Assembly (NCBI GenBank): GCA_018873225.1
Contig: JAEILZ010000001.1
Span: 186,001-250,000, forward strand
DNA: 64,000 bases
Origin: [Phialemoniopsis] sp. UDSM-2020
Taxonomy: Eukaryota > Ascomycota > Sordariomycetes > Thyridiales > Thyridiaceae
Reading direction: 5' to 3'
The notes under the pieces are model-generated. The model searched no databases, had not been told where the DNA came from, and saw only the letters and a list, made by a program, of their open reading frames with translations. Each line of letters begins with the position of its first letter. The stretch's first letter is position 1. Positions 31,021 to 42,800 of the stretch are shown here, one piece after another. The translations under genes and the position numbers were made by a program.

Positions 31021-32484
31021 TCAACCAGCGACCGGTCCGAATTGGCTCGCCGCCGGTGAACAGTGGCGGCAGAAGGACTTCGCAGTACCACCCTCTTGCT
31101 TGGTCAATGGGACGAAAGTACGGCTGAGAACATCACCATCATTGGCTGGAACAACTAATGGATGGTTCTGGAGCCCACAAGATGGGCAGTCTAGTGAGTC
31201 CCTACACACGGGACAGACTTTGCGGACCGAGGTCCGCAACCAGGTTTTCATGCAGTTCACTCCTACCATGTGGCCACAGCGGAGGACACAAGCGCGTTCC
31301 ATATTTTGCTCTGCGGCGTTGTCGTCATGATGGGCGCCCCATACCTCGAGTGGATCAGTGCAAATGACACAGTCGACCACAGGCTGATTCCTGCCTTCTG
31401 GACATAAGTGGAACATCCTGATGTCAGGCCAAAAGTTGGTCCGCTCTCTTGGCTGATCTTGGCTGGGTGCTTCACCTTCGGACTCGTTGGCATTCAAAGT
31501 TACGTGGTTCTCACGTCCCTGTCTGGCGCGGTTCTGCGCAACCGCGAACTCGGCCCTCGCCACGATGTCATTGGCTCGCTGTTCTGCCCGAGCATATGTG
31601 GCTTCAGCCTCGGTATAGGTACGCGTAGCCTGGGCGAGCTGAATACCGACGTCGTTGAACCTTCGTGCCTCCCGCTGCAGCGCCGCAAGTTCTCTTCTGC
31701 TTGAGTCCTGAGGATGGCTGAAGATACTCCGAGCCTCGGACGAATCAACGGCAGGAGTGGAAGGACTCGCACCTGTGAACACATTACCCGAAAACAGTAG
31801 ACTGCCCGAAGAGGCATTCCTCGGACCGGAGAGACTACTAGGCGCAGTGGTCGATGAAGAGCGCGGAGTAGCACTCGTGCCACGGAATAGACTACCAGGA
31901 ACCCTGGGCGCGTTGGCTTGGCTGGCGAAGAGGGCTGGAGGCGCAGCCAAAGGCTGTGGAGCGTTATTGCGTTCATTGAACAGGCTGCTGGAGACTGGCG
32001 AGGGGCTCCTTGGAGCGGCGAAGAGACTGGCAGCAGAAGTTCGAGAACGAGTCCGAGCAGCTGGTCCTCCAAGGAGACTGCTCACCGCTGGAGCAGGGCT
32101 GCTTGCGCCGAATAGGCTAGGATGCGGAGCAGACGACCGAGGGGCAGCAGTTGATAAGGCACTTGCTGGATTGAATAGGCTGGGAGTCGAAGCGGAATGA
32201 GAAGCAGTATCTACGCCAGCAAACAGGGGACCGCTGCTTGCACCGAAGAGAAAAGCACCCTGTGACGCATTGGCAGAGGAAGCCTCGGGTACGGCGAAGC
32301 GATGATTCGATGGGGCTCGTGTGCTCGAGGAACCGAAACGTCGTTGGAAAGCGTAAAAGGCCGAGGATTCTGCGGTGTTCGACGAGGTCGTTTCGCGAGG
32401 TCGTAACAGTGATGCAGGAGAGTACGAAGGAGCATCAGCTGTGTCCGGCATGGACTCGGAATCACCGAACAGTGAGCGACTCAT
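31021..32484 (-). CDS. RING-finger protein, copy 2, with FG-like repeats
   Basis: A single exon of 487 residues from ATG 32484. The first 270 residues are Ser/Ala/Pro-rich and carry repeated SLF/LFG units (SLFGDS, FLFGASSG, SLFNPAS, SLFGASS, SLFAAP, SLFNERN, SLFRG). They resemble the FG repeats of nucleoporins, although most units lack the Gly. A coiled-coil-like stretch rich in Arg, Glu and Ala follows (RRELAALQREARRFNDVG). The RING-like domain is at about 372-427: CVIC, RCGHMVGVNC, CPVC, then DCPSC and a late FCRHC. As in the paralogue at 15754, the fifth zinc ligand is Gly. It is probably an E3 ligase; the repeats hint at phase-separated or nuclear-pore-linked localisation, which is inference. 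It marks the right border of the catabolic cluster. Confidence 0.83.
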   Translation of the reverse strand: MSRSLFGDSESMPDTADAPSYSPASLLRPRETTSSNTAESSAFYAFQRRFGSSSTRAPSNHRFAVPEASSANASQGAFLFGASSGPLFAGVDTASHSASTPSLFNPASALSTAAPRSSAPHPSLFGASSPAPAVSSLLGGPAARTRSRTSAASLFAAPRSPSPVSSSLFNERNNAPQPLAAPPALFASQANAPRVPGSLFRGTSATPRSSSTTAPSSLSGPRNASSGSLLFSGNVFTGASPSTPAVDSSEARSIFSHPQDSSRRELAALQREARRFNDVGIQLAQATRTYTEAEATYARAEQRANDIVARAEFAVAQNRARQGRENHVTLNANESEGEAPSQDQPRERTNFWPDIRMFHLCPEGRNQPVVDCVICTDPLEVWGAHHDDNAAEQNMERACVLRCGHMVGVNCMKTWLRTSVRKVCPVCRDSLDCPSCGLQNHPLVVPANDGDVLSRTFVPLTKQEGGTAKSFCRHCSPAASQFGPVAG

Positions 32485-33277
32485 CGTGACGTGATCGGTC
32501 TAAAAGCAAAGGGAACTGTTCTTCGGAGTTTGTGACTTCCGTAGTGTTTTCTTTTCTGTTTTCGTGTGTTCTGAGGGATGAAAAGTGAAATGTGGGTTCG
32601 AGTTACTGTCTCTTGATGTTTGTGATGGAATGGTAGAGATGTTTTTCGAGATAGATGAGATTTTTTGGAAGTGTAGCAGCGAGCGTCCATTTATACGGAG
32701 AGCCTGGCCATCCAGAGATGGCTCCTGTTCGGCCGAACAAGTAGGTCGTTCAAGAGCAGATGCGCTCTCTATGTCACCACAAAGGTCGAGTTGTTCGAGG
32801 GTCAAAGCCTTCAAGACGACAGTGTCAGTTGTCAAAAGTCAACTGCATCTAACAAAGGAGAAAGATGAAACCAGTCCAAGTCGCGTTTAGCCTCTTCAAA
32901 GAGACGACACCTTATCTCACAACACATTCAATGCAATCCTTACAACACAATGAACACATGATGACAACGAATGCAATCAAGGTGAACACACGGCCCTGGT
33001 ACACATCAATCTTCGAATGTGTCACGCCTCATGGGTTCTCGTCCTAATGTGGTCGCAAAGAGTGAACAATGCGGACTATCGATTCGAAGGCCTGTATCAC
33101 GTGGTGAATTACTCCCTTCTCGAATCTAGGCCACAGAAGACGGCGCTGGGCTGGTCGAGGCTGGCCGTTGTTCCCAAGCATTCTGCTGAGGCTGGGTATG
33201 ATAGCTCCCCATGTTGGTCCCGAACCTTGTGATGAGTGCAGGTGATCTCTGCCTTGTAGACTGCAATCCAAGGGTTG
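32485..33277. other. intergenic region upstream of RING copy 2
   Basis: This is 793 bp with no recognised gene. The first 200 bp, read on the minus strand, are the probable leader of the RING gene. The segment 32900-33270 shows only short frames without domains. Confidence 0.45.
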
Positions 33278-33861
33278 TTAGCTTGTGATTTTCCATATGG
33301 TTGTGGTGTTCTTCACCATCTGACGCAGAGGCTCTCGCAGGGAGCCGCAAGATTCGACGCGGTGAATCTGTACTGTGAGATCCGGCCAAGCAGGCTCTCC
33401 CCGCTCAAAGGTGATCTGAACTTTGTCCAGATAAGTTATGGTGGTGTAACTCTTGAGGAAATAATAGTTCGCAAGGTTGTAGATGACCGTGGCCCACTCA
33501 CAATATCATCTCCTGTGTGCAGGACGCAGCCCCGGCGGAGTTGCGTAGCATGTTTCCATTCGGAGCACAGAAGTTTGGCGACGGTAGAGATGAGAGCCGA
33601 ATCGGGCCTGTTGGGTCTCAACGAAAGTCTCTCTACCATAAAAGCCAAAAGTCGTGAGTTCTCCGACCTCTCTCTTGTAGCTATTGATTCCATCGCGAGC
33701 TTGGTAATTTGCAACCAAAGCTCTCCATGAAATCCAGAAGCTCTATGAATACCACAAGCAACCTCACTGCATAAAACCAAATCAAGGTAAAAGTGACATA
33801 TATAGACCATCAGTGAGTTGAGCATGATTTTGGATGTTTTGGGGTTTGTTGAGATGGGCAT
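33278..33861 (-). CDS. small hypothetical protein, function unknown
   Basis: Two exons, 33861-33502 and 33451-33278, with a 50-bp GTGAGT..AAG intron in phase 0, give 177 residues. The ATG at 33861 is the first after an in-frame stop. The N-terminal part is helical and hydrophobic (MLNSLMVYICHFYLDLVLC). It is followed by RLLAFMVERLSLRPNRPDSAL and VAKLLCSEWKHATQLRRGCVLH, and exon 2 has TYLDKVQITFERGEPAWPDL. Codon use and the clean phase-0 join argue for a real gene, but I recognise no family. An alternative frame over exon 1 (33506-33718) reads plausibly but stops before the donor. It lies alone between long gaps. Confidence 0.5.
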
Positions 33862-36802
33862 TTTCTCATTCTCAGTGGTCTGCCTAGACTAAAACATATA
33901 GGCCCAGGATACGAGATTAATCATTGTCACAGACATGAATCATCGTTCAGCGTTTCAAAGACCCTATGTTAGCATACAAAGCCTCGCTCGCTCTGCTGCA
34001 CAGCTAGTGTTTGTACAAGTTGCGGCTGGCCGACTCATTCTTAGAGGCTGAAGCTTGGTTGTTTAAAAAAGCTGTTTCTTTCTGGATGTTGAGTAAATAT
34101 GAATCATGAACAAACACTTTGACTTGACACAATCCCCGTTCCTGAATGTTTGTTTTCTCATTCATGATACCAACTTTTGGTTGTCTCCCGGTGATTGAGC
34201 TGGGAACAAAGCCCGTTGTCTCATTGGCTTGACATGTAAGTGAAAACCGCGTAGGGGCCGGCTACGGAATACTTTAGGTACGGAGTGTATAACATGCCTC
34301 AAGCGACGTGCAATCCACGGTTTGGCTGGCTAGCATTAAGCGAGTATCGCTCACAGATGATGATGTCTGTGGCACAGTGACAGTCGAATGAGGGGTGGCC
34401 GGACCTTCCCCATCGAGCATCTTTGTCAAATCTTGAAGGTTCAATAACCCGGTTGTAGTTCAGCAAACATTACGGACTGGATGGAGCTGTTTCTCCAGGC
34501 CGTGGCGCCAACCGCCGTCGACCAACCAGTTGGTGGCGTCGGCGGCGGGTGGTAGCGGACAAGATGTTGGGGACCTGCGGGTGTGTGTGAAAAACGGGTG
34601 GGACCTGCGGGGGCAGCGCTAACGGTTTGCCTTTTGCCCCTAAAGTCGCCCCCCCTGGCCGCCAAAATTTTTCGGGTCGTCAGGGATGAGCTTCAGCGTT
34701 CTGCCAGCTTCTCAACAATTGGGAAGCGCCCTTTTTCTTGCGCTTTACCCTTCCACACACGCCCCAGTCCAATGGTATCGTGCATTACCGAGTATGTACC
34801 GCGAATTCAACGCCGGAGACATGGCACACCTCCTTTGGGACTAGAAGAATAGATTCGGGTGTGCGCGGGACCCCGTTGGTCGTATCTCTCTGCTTTTTCT
34901 AGAAGAGGACGCCTTCGCGGTTGCTCAGGGCGGTGACGTAGCTTTTCGAGGCGAACGGAGACCGACCCCTGTTCTCGGCGCTGGAGCAGCTCTTATCGGG
35001 GTTGCGATAAGCCCAAAAAAGGTTGAACGACCTAGTTGTTGAGGTTTCGAACTTTCAGGGTACTTTCTCTAGCGCCACTGGCATTCCACCAAAATTTGTT
35101 CATTTGATGTCTGCTTGTTGCATCCATCTTTCATATCTCGGGCCGTTGTCTGCCACCAAGCGCGACGATGGGCAAAAGGTTAATTATAACATTGATGCGT
35201 GTGGTGGGAGGGACAATCGCATCGTGAGAAGTTGCAATGTCGGACAGCTTCGGAGTCCGGTCTTCAGCGGCGCTGACACACAGGGCTTATGCAAGCTGAC
35301 GGATGGAGCATGGGCTCGGCGATGATGTTGGCTGGCTCTGCGCGACTCCGGACGACCTCGATCTGTCCTGCATAGCATATACTTGCTTGTCTGCGTTTGC
35401 TTGATCTCAACATGGAAGCAATTTCGCGTCGAAGTCGAGTATCGTAGAAAATCCAGGCCTGCCGCTTGATTTTGACCTCTACCTCTAGGAAACTGGTTCA
35501 AGCTGAGGCTACAGCTCGGTCCAACCCACGTCAGCCGCTACTCTAACCAAAGTAGGCACCTCGATCAATACCGAAGGGATCTATGAGAGCTTCCAGTACA
35601 TGCATTCTACCTACCCAAGTGTCATTCTCTACCAATGACAATTGTGCCGACTTGGCTCATCCCTTTGGGCGAGCAAGGCAAGCTGGGCAAACATATTTGC
35701 AGCGCAGCACCAGCAGCACCCCCACGAGAAGAAAGGGTTGGTGGGTTGGGGTCTGTGGATGCATGCAAGTACCCTGAATGTACATACAGACAGATGTACT
35801 CCGTACAGATGGAGTCCACTCACACCTCGACTTGCCCGTTTGGGGAGCTTCCCCAACATACCAGTAAAAAACTCGGTGATTATGTGTGATTGGCCCGCTG
35901 TCTGCTAGTTCGGCTGGGTGAAATGGGAAATCGGTTTCTCGATGAGTCCCGGCTTCCATCAGGCCGCGGGTCCAATTGGCAGGTTCGTAGCGGCCCGGGG
36001 GGTACAGGTATTGACCAAATTGTATTGATTGACCTTTAATTTTGCATTGATCAATCTGAGCTGTAAGTACACGATGCATCTACGAAAACAATCCAAGTGT
36101 AATTCCCAGTCGATGGCAGAGACAAAGCAAAGAGAAACTCCCTCGAGAAATCGGCACTTTCTTTGGGGTAAGCTCAGCGTTCAAGGCATTCAATCACTGA
36201 TGGGGAATTTTGGGTGTAGTGGTGGTACCTGGCTGGCCTCCATCAAAAAAGTTACACCCACACCTCACACTCGTGTACTGTGGTGGTCTGCCCCCCTGCG
36301 CTCCCGCCCAATTGAGTGCGCTAACTAATCTCTCACATCCCCGAACATTTTACCTTGCAGCTGCTGTTTCTTTTTCATCCCGGAGCTGCCACCACTTCGC
36401 TCTTCAACTCCTCCCCCTCTTCTTCCTCCCATAGATCTGAATTCTCGTGAAGTTGATCTTTTCATTTCACTTCATTTGCATATTCATGAGAGAGGAGTTG
36501 TCTGGGCTGCACTAATTGTCACCTCCCATGTTGTACCCATAATCATTCTGCACCCCGAATTCCTCGTCTTTTGATACCCCCTTGGCGTCGCGTAGCCAGC
36601 CTGCCACTCCGAACCCTCCCAACGGCAGCATAACCCTCAACTCGAATACGCTTCCTCTTTCCTGGATCTACCAACATCCAGTGTATACTTGCACGGCTTC
36701 TGTTCCCTCCCAGAAGCCAGCTTTCGTTGCTTGACGTAAGCTACGATTGCTCTCCGAAACCACCGATCCTCAACAATCCCGCTCCTACAACCACCGTTCA
36801 CC
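33862..36802. other. 2.9-kb gene-poor region upstream of ACC1
   Basis: I see no convincing gene. Open frames up to about 140 codons overlap on both strands with no motifs. Notable elements are a GC-rich hairpin-capable sequence at 34512-34545, a direct repeat GGGACCTGCGGG (34570-34581 and 34600-34611), and TGTAC-rich short repeats at 35780-35815. The last 450 bp (36350-36800) are pyrimidine-rich and look like the ACC1 core promoter and leader. The length suits a heavily regulated housekeeping gene or an unannotated non-coding RNA. Confidence 0.45.
34512..34545. repeat. GC-rich imperfect inverted repeat (hairpin-capable)
   Basis: CCGCCGTCGACCAAC, a CA spacer, then GTTGGTGGCGTCGGCGG. The arms pair with one small gap. 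It sits in a gene-free region next to a duplicated GGGACCTGCGGG. Function is unknown. Confidence 0.5.
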
Positions 36803-39800
36803 ATGCCTGAGTCCAATGGTACCCAGGCCAAGAATGGCGTCACGGTACCCAAGCTGAACGGCAAGGCCACCTATGCCGAGAAGCACAACATCGCAGACCA
36901 CTTCATTGGCGGCAACCGGCTGGAGGCTGCTCCCGAGTCCAAGGTCAAGGACTTCGTTGCCAGCCACGATGGACACACAGTGATCACCAACGTAAGCTTC
37001 TCCCGCGCAGCTCCTTCCTGGAAAACTCCCCGTGCCAGCTATGAGGCCGGTCCTGGGACAATACTAACTGGCAATGCCACTAGGTTCTGATCGCCAACAA
37101 CGGTATCGCCGCTGTCAAAGAGATCCGATCAGTCAGGAAATGGGCCTACGAGATGTTTGGCGACGAGCGCGCCATTCGTTTCACCGTTATGGCCACCCCC
37201 GAAGATCTGCAGGCCAACGCAGAGTACATTCGCATGGCCGACCACTACGTCGAGGTTCCCGGCGGCACAAACAACCACAACTATGCCAACGTCGAGCTGA
37301 TTGTGGATGTGGCTGAGCGCATGAACGTCCACGCTGTCTGGGCCGGATGGTACGTGTTTTGACAAGTTCCTGTCAAAAGAGAAAACCACATAGCTAACAG
37401 ATGTCAATGACAGGGGCCACGCTTCCGAGAACCCCAAGCTTCCCGAGTCCCTCGCTGCCTCTCCCAAGAAGATCGTTTTCATTGGCCCTCCCGGGTCTGC
37501 CATGCGGTCACTTGGTGACAAGATCTCGTCCACCATCGTCGCGCAACACGCCGAGGTCCCCTGCATTCCCTGGTCCGGTACCGGTGTTTCAGATGTCGAG
37601 GTTGATTCCCATGGCATCGTGACTGTGGCGGATGAGATTTATCAGAAGGGCTGCGTTACTTCGTGGCAAGAAGGTCTGCAGCGAGCCAATGAGATTGGCT
37701 TTCCCGTCATGATCAAGGCTTCCGAAGGTGGCGGTGGTAAGGGTATTCGAAAGGCCGATGGCGAGCAAGGGTTCGAGCAGCTGTATAAGGCGGCAGCGAG
37801 CGAGATTCCCGGCTCCCCCATTTTCATCATGAAGCTTGCCGGAAATGCTAGGCATTTGGAGGTCCAGCTCTTGGCTGATCAGTACGGAAACAACATTTCG
37901 CTTTTCGGCAGAGATTGCTCCGTCCAGCGACGACACCAAAAGATTATCGAGGAGGCGCCCGTCACGATTGCCAAGCCAGACACCTTCAGAGCCATGGAGG
38001 AGGCCGCTGTGCGCCTGGGTAGGCTCGTCGGCTACGTTTCCGCTGGTACGGTCGAGTACCTGTACTCACACGCCGACGACAAGTTCTACTTCCTCGAGCT
38101 GAACCCCCGCCTTCAGGTCGAGCATCCTACGACTGAGATGGTCAGCGGTGTCAACCTGCCTGCTGCACAGCTCCAGATTGCCATGGGTCTTCCTCTGCAT
38201 AGGATTCGCGACATTCGACTCCTGTATGGTGTCGATCCCAAGACGGGCACCGAAATCGACTTTGAGTTCAAGAACGAGAGCAGTGGCTCCTCGCAGCGAC
38301 GCCCGACCCCCAAGGGCCACACCACCGCCTGCAGAATCACATCTGAAGATCCCGGTGAGGGCTTCAAGCCGTCCAATGGTGTTCTCCACGATCTGAACTT
38401 CAGGAGTAGCTCCAATGTCTGGGGTTACTTTTCCGTCGGTACTGCTGGTGGTATTCACAGTTTCTCTGACAGTCAGTTCGGTCACATCTTTGCTTACGGC
38501 GAGAACCGTTCGGCTTCGCGGAAACACATGGTTGTTGCGCTCAAGGAGCTGAGCATTCGCGGTGACTTCAGGACCACTGTCGAGTATCTCATCAAGCTTC
38601 TCGAGACCGAGGCCTTTGAGGACAACACCATCTCAACTGGTTGGCTGGATGAGCTGATCTCCAACAAGCTCACCGCCGAGCGGCCAAACCCCGTTCTTGC
38701 CGTTATTTGCGGAGCTACGACCAAGGCCCACATTGCCAGCGAGGCATGCATGGCCGAATACCGTGCAGGCCTTGAGAAGGGTCAGGTACCGTCCAAGGAT
38801 ATCCTCAAGACGGTGTTCCCCGTCGACTTCATCTACGAGGGCTTCCGCTACAAGTTCACGGTTACGCGCTCTAGTGTCGACAGCTACACCCTCTTCATCA
38901 ACGGCTCGCGCTGCTCTGTCGGCGTTCGCGCCCTCAGCGACGGCGGTCTCCTTATTCTGCTCAATGGCCGGAGTCACAACGTCTACTGGAAGGAAGAAGT
39001 GGGTGCCACCCGCCTGTCGGTCGACAGCAAGACTTGCCTGCTCGAGCAAGAGAACGACCCCACCCAGCTGCGCACCCCCTCTCCCGGAAAGCTAGTCAAG
39101 TACTCCGTCGAGAACGGCGAGCATGTCGAGGCCGGCCAAGCGTTCGCCGAAGTCGAGGTCATGAAGATGTACATGCCCCTGCTGGCTCAAGAGGCCGGTA
39201 TCGTCCAGCTCATCAAGCAGCCTGGTTCTACTCTTGAGGCGGGCGATATCCTGGGTATCCTTGCTCTCGACGACCCTAGCCGCGTCAAGCAGGCTCAGCC
39301 ATTCCTGGATAAGATCCCGGATCTCGGCCGTCCTGTCGTTTCCGGTACCAAGCCTGCGCAGCGTCTCGCCGAGCTCCACAGCATCCTCAACAACATCCTG
39401 ATGGGTTACGACAACCAGACGATCCTGGCTCAGACTCTCAGCGACTTTATCAAGGTCCTGCGCGACCCTGAGCTGCCGTTCAGCGAATGGAACGCCCAGT
39501 TCGCTGCCTTCCATTCACGCATGCCCCAGAAGCTGGACGCTCAGCTCACTCAGATTGTTGAGCGTGCCAAGTCGCGGCCGTCGGAGTTCCCGGCTCGCAA
39601 CCTTGCTCGAGCTTTCCAGAAGTTCCTTGACGACAACGTCGCTGCTGGCGATGCCGATATGCTCAAGACCAATCTGGCTCCCTTGACTGATGTCTTGGTC
39701 CTCTATGCCGAGGGCCAGAAAGCTCGCGAGCTCAATGTCATTGCTTCTCTGCTCGCCTTATATGCCGACTCTGAGAAGCTCTTCTCTGGTCGCCGCTCGC

Positions 39801-42800
39801 AAGACGAGGAGGTCATTCTGAAGCTTCGTGACGAGAACAAGGACAACATTGCCAGTGTTGTGCAGACTGTCTTGTCTCACAGCCGTGTCGCCTCCAAGAA
39901 TGGACTGATTCTTGCCCTCTTGGACGAGTACCGCCCGAACAAGCCAAACGTTGGCAATGTTGCCAAGCACTTCAAGCCTGTGCTGCGCAAGCTGACCGAG
40001 CTCGAGTCTCGCCAGACTGCCAAGGTGTCGCTCAAGGCTCGCGAAATCCTCATCCAATGTGCTCTGCCTTCCCTCGAGGAGCGCCAGTCTCAGCTTGAGC
40101 TGATCCTCCGCTCGTCGGTCGTCGAGTCGCGCTACGGCGAGTCTGGCTGGGAGCACCGGGAACCCAGCCTCGATGTCCTCAAGGATGTGGTTGACTCCAA
40201 GTACACTGTCTTTGATGTCCTGCCTCGGTTCTTTGCCCACGAGGATTCTTGGGTGTCTCTTGCAGCTCTCGAGGTCTATGTTCGCCGCGCTTACCGTGCT
40301 TACGTCCTCAAGCAGATCGACTACCACCGCGACGAGTCCGGCTCTCCCGGCTTCATCTCTTGGGACTTCTCGCTGAGGAAAATCGGCCAGTCAGAGTTCG
40401 GCCTGCCTCTCCAGTCTGCGGCGCCATCCACTCCTGCCACCCCCAACGAGTTTGGTATGTCGCGCATCAGCTCTATCAGCGACATGTCGTACTTGGCCAA
40501 GAAGACCGAGGACGAGCCCACTCGCAAGGGTGTCATCATTCCCTGCAGGTATATTGATGATGCTGAGGAGCTGCTTGCCAAGGCCCTGGAGACTCTGCCC
40601 TTACCCGGACAGGCACGTAAGACTGCTGGTCCCCGGAATGGGTTGATCCCGAGCTTGGAGGGCAGGCGCCGGCCTGCTCCTCCTCGCCTGGACATTGGCG
40701 ATGAGCTTTCTGCTGTTGTCAACGTTGCTATCCGTGACGCAGAGAACCAGACCGACGTGGAGATCCTGGACCAGATCAGGCCCCTCGTTGAGCAATACAA
40801 GGATGACCTGCTGGCTCACCGTGTCCGTCGTCTGACGTTCGTCTTCGGTCGCAAGGACGGCTCCTACCCGGGTTACTACACTTTCCGTGGCCCCGAGTAC
40901 CAGGAGGACGACAGCATCCGTCACATCGAGCCCGCCCTTGCCTTCCAGCTTGAACTCGGACGCCTCTCCAAGTTCAAGATCAAGCCGGTCTTCACCGAGA
41001 ACAAGAACATCCACGTCTACGAAGGTGTCGGCAAGGGTGTTGATACTGACAAGCGCTACTTCGCCCGCGTTGCCGTTCGTCCTGGTCGTCTCCGTGACGA
41101 GATCCCCACGGCCGAGTACCTTATCTCTGAGGCTGACCGCGTTGTTACCGACATCTTTGATGCCTTGGAGATTATTGGAAACAACAATAGCGATCTGAAC
41201 CATCTCTTCATCAACTTCACGCCCGTCTTCCAGCTCCACCCTGAAGAAGTTGAGCAGTCGCTTCAAGGTTTCCTCGACCGTTTCGGTCCCCGCGCTTGGC
41301 GCCTGCGTGTTGCCCAGGGTGAGATCCGTATCATCTGCACGGACCCGGACACTGGCATGCCCTACCCGCTCCGTATCCTGATCACCAACACCTCCGGATA
41401 TGTCATTCAGGTCGAGATCTACGCCGAGCGCAAGTCCGAGAAGGGCGAGTGGGTATTCCAGTCTATTGGCGGTACCACCAAAATTGGATCGATGCATCTG
41501 CTGCCCGTTTCCGCGCCGTACCCGACCAAGAACTGGCTTCAGCCCAAGCGTTACAAGGCTCATCTCATGGGCACGCAGTACGTCTATGATTTCCCCGAGC
41601 TGTTCCGCCAAGCCATCCAGAACAGCTGGGTCAAGGCCGTCAAGAGCCGTCCTGCTTTGGGCGAGCGACAGCCTGCCGTTGGCGAGTGTATAGAGTACAA
41701 CGAGCTTGTTCTGGATGATCACGACAACCTGGCTGAGGTTTCGCGCGATCCTGGAACCAACACCTGCGGCATGGTCGGCTGGCTCATCAACGCCCACACC
41801 CCCGAGTACCCCCGAGGCCGCAAGTTCATCGTTGTGGCTAATGATATCACCTACAACATCGGCTCGTTCGGACCCAAGGAAGATAATTTCTTCCACAAGT
41901 GCACAGAACTCGCCCGCAAGCTTGGTATCCCTCGCATCTACCTCTCTGCCAACTCTGGTGCGCGCCTGGGTCTTGCCAACGAGATCATGCCTCACTTCAA
42001 GGTCGCATGGAACGATGCCAGCAAGCAGGAGCAGGGCTTCAAGTACCTGTGGCTGGACGATGCCGCCAAGGAGCGCTTCAACGGCGCTGTCATCACCGAA
42101 GAGGTGACGGAGGATGGCGAGAAGCGAAACAAGATTCTCACCATCATCGGTGCCGAGGACGGCCTCGGTGTCGAGTGTTTGCGCGGCTCTGGTCTCATCG
42201 CCGGTGCTACCAGCCGTGCCTACAATGACATTTTCACTGTCACGCTCGTCACTTGCCGCTCCGTTGGTATCGGTGCCTACCTTGTCCGCCTCGGACAGCG
42301 AGCTGTCCAGATCGAGGGCCAGCCTATCATTCTCACTGGTGCCCAAGCCCTCAACAACCTCTTGGGCCGTGAGGTGTACTCATCGAACCTGCAGCTCGGT
42401 GGCACTCAGATCATGTACCGCAACGGTGTTTCCCACATGGTTGCCAACGACGACATGGCCGGTGTTTCCAAGATTGTGGAGTGGATGTCGTTCGTGCCCG
42501 ACCGACGCAACAGCCCTCTGCCTATAAGCGTGTCGACCGACACGTGGGATCGCGACGTCCTGTACTGCCCGCCCCAGAAGCAGCCCTACGATGTCAGGTG
42601 GATGATCGCCGGTAAGCAGGATGGCGACGACTTCCTGCCCGGCCTCTTCGACAAGGACTCGTTTGTTGAGACCCTTGGCGGCTGGGCCAAGACCGTGGTT
42701 GTTGGACGTGCTCGCCTGGGTGGTATTCCCATGGGTGTCATTGGAGTCGAGACTCGCACTGTCGAGAACATCACTCCTGCCGACCCTGCCAACCCCGACT

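Noticed and set aside
33506..33718. Alternative frame over exon 1 of the small hypothetical gene
   Set aside because: Stops before the splice donor and cannot join exon 2 in phase.
33862..36802. Protein-coding genes in the region before ACC1
   Set aside because: Open frames overlap on both strands, are short, and show no domain or splice continuity.
40601..42346. A 581-codon open frame antisense to ACC1
   Set aside because: It mirrors the strong third-position C/G bias of ACC1 codons; no domain or start context, and ACC1 itself is unambiguous.
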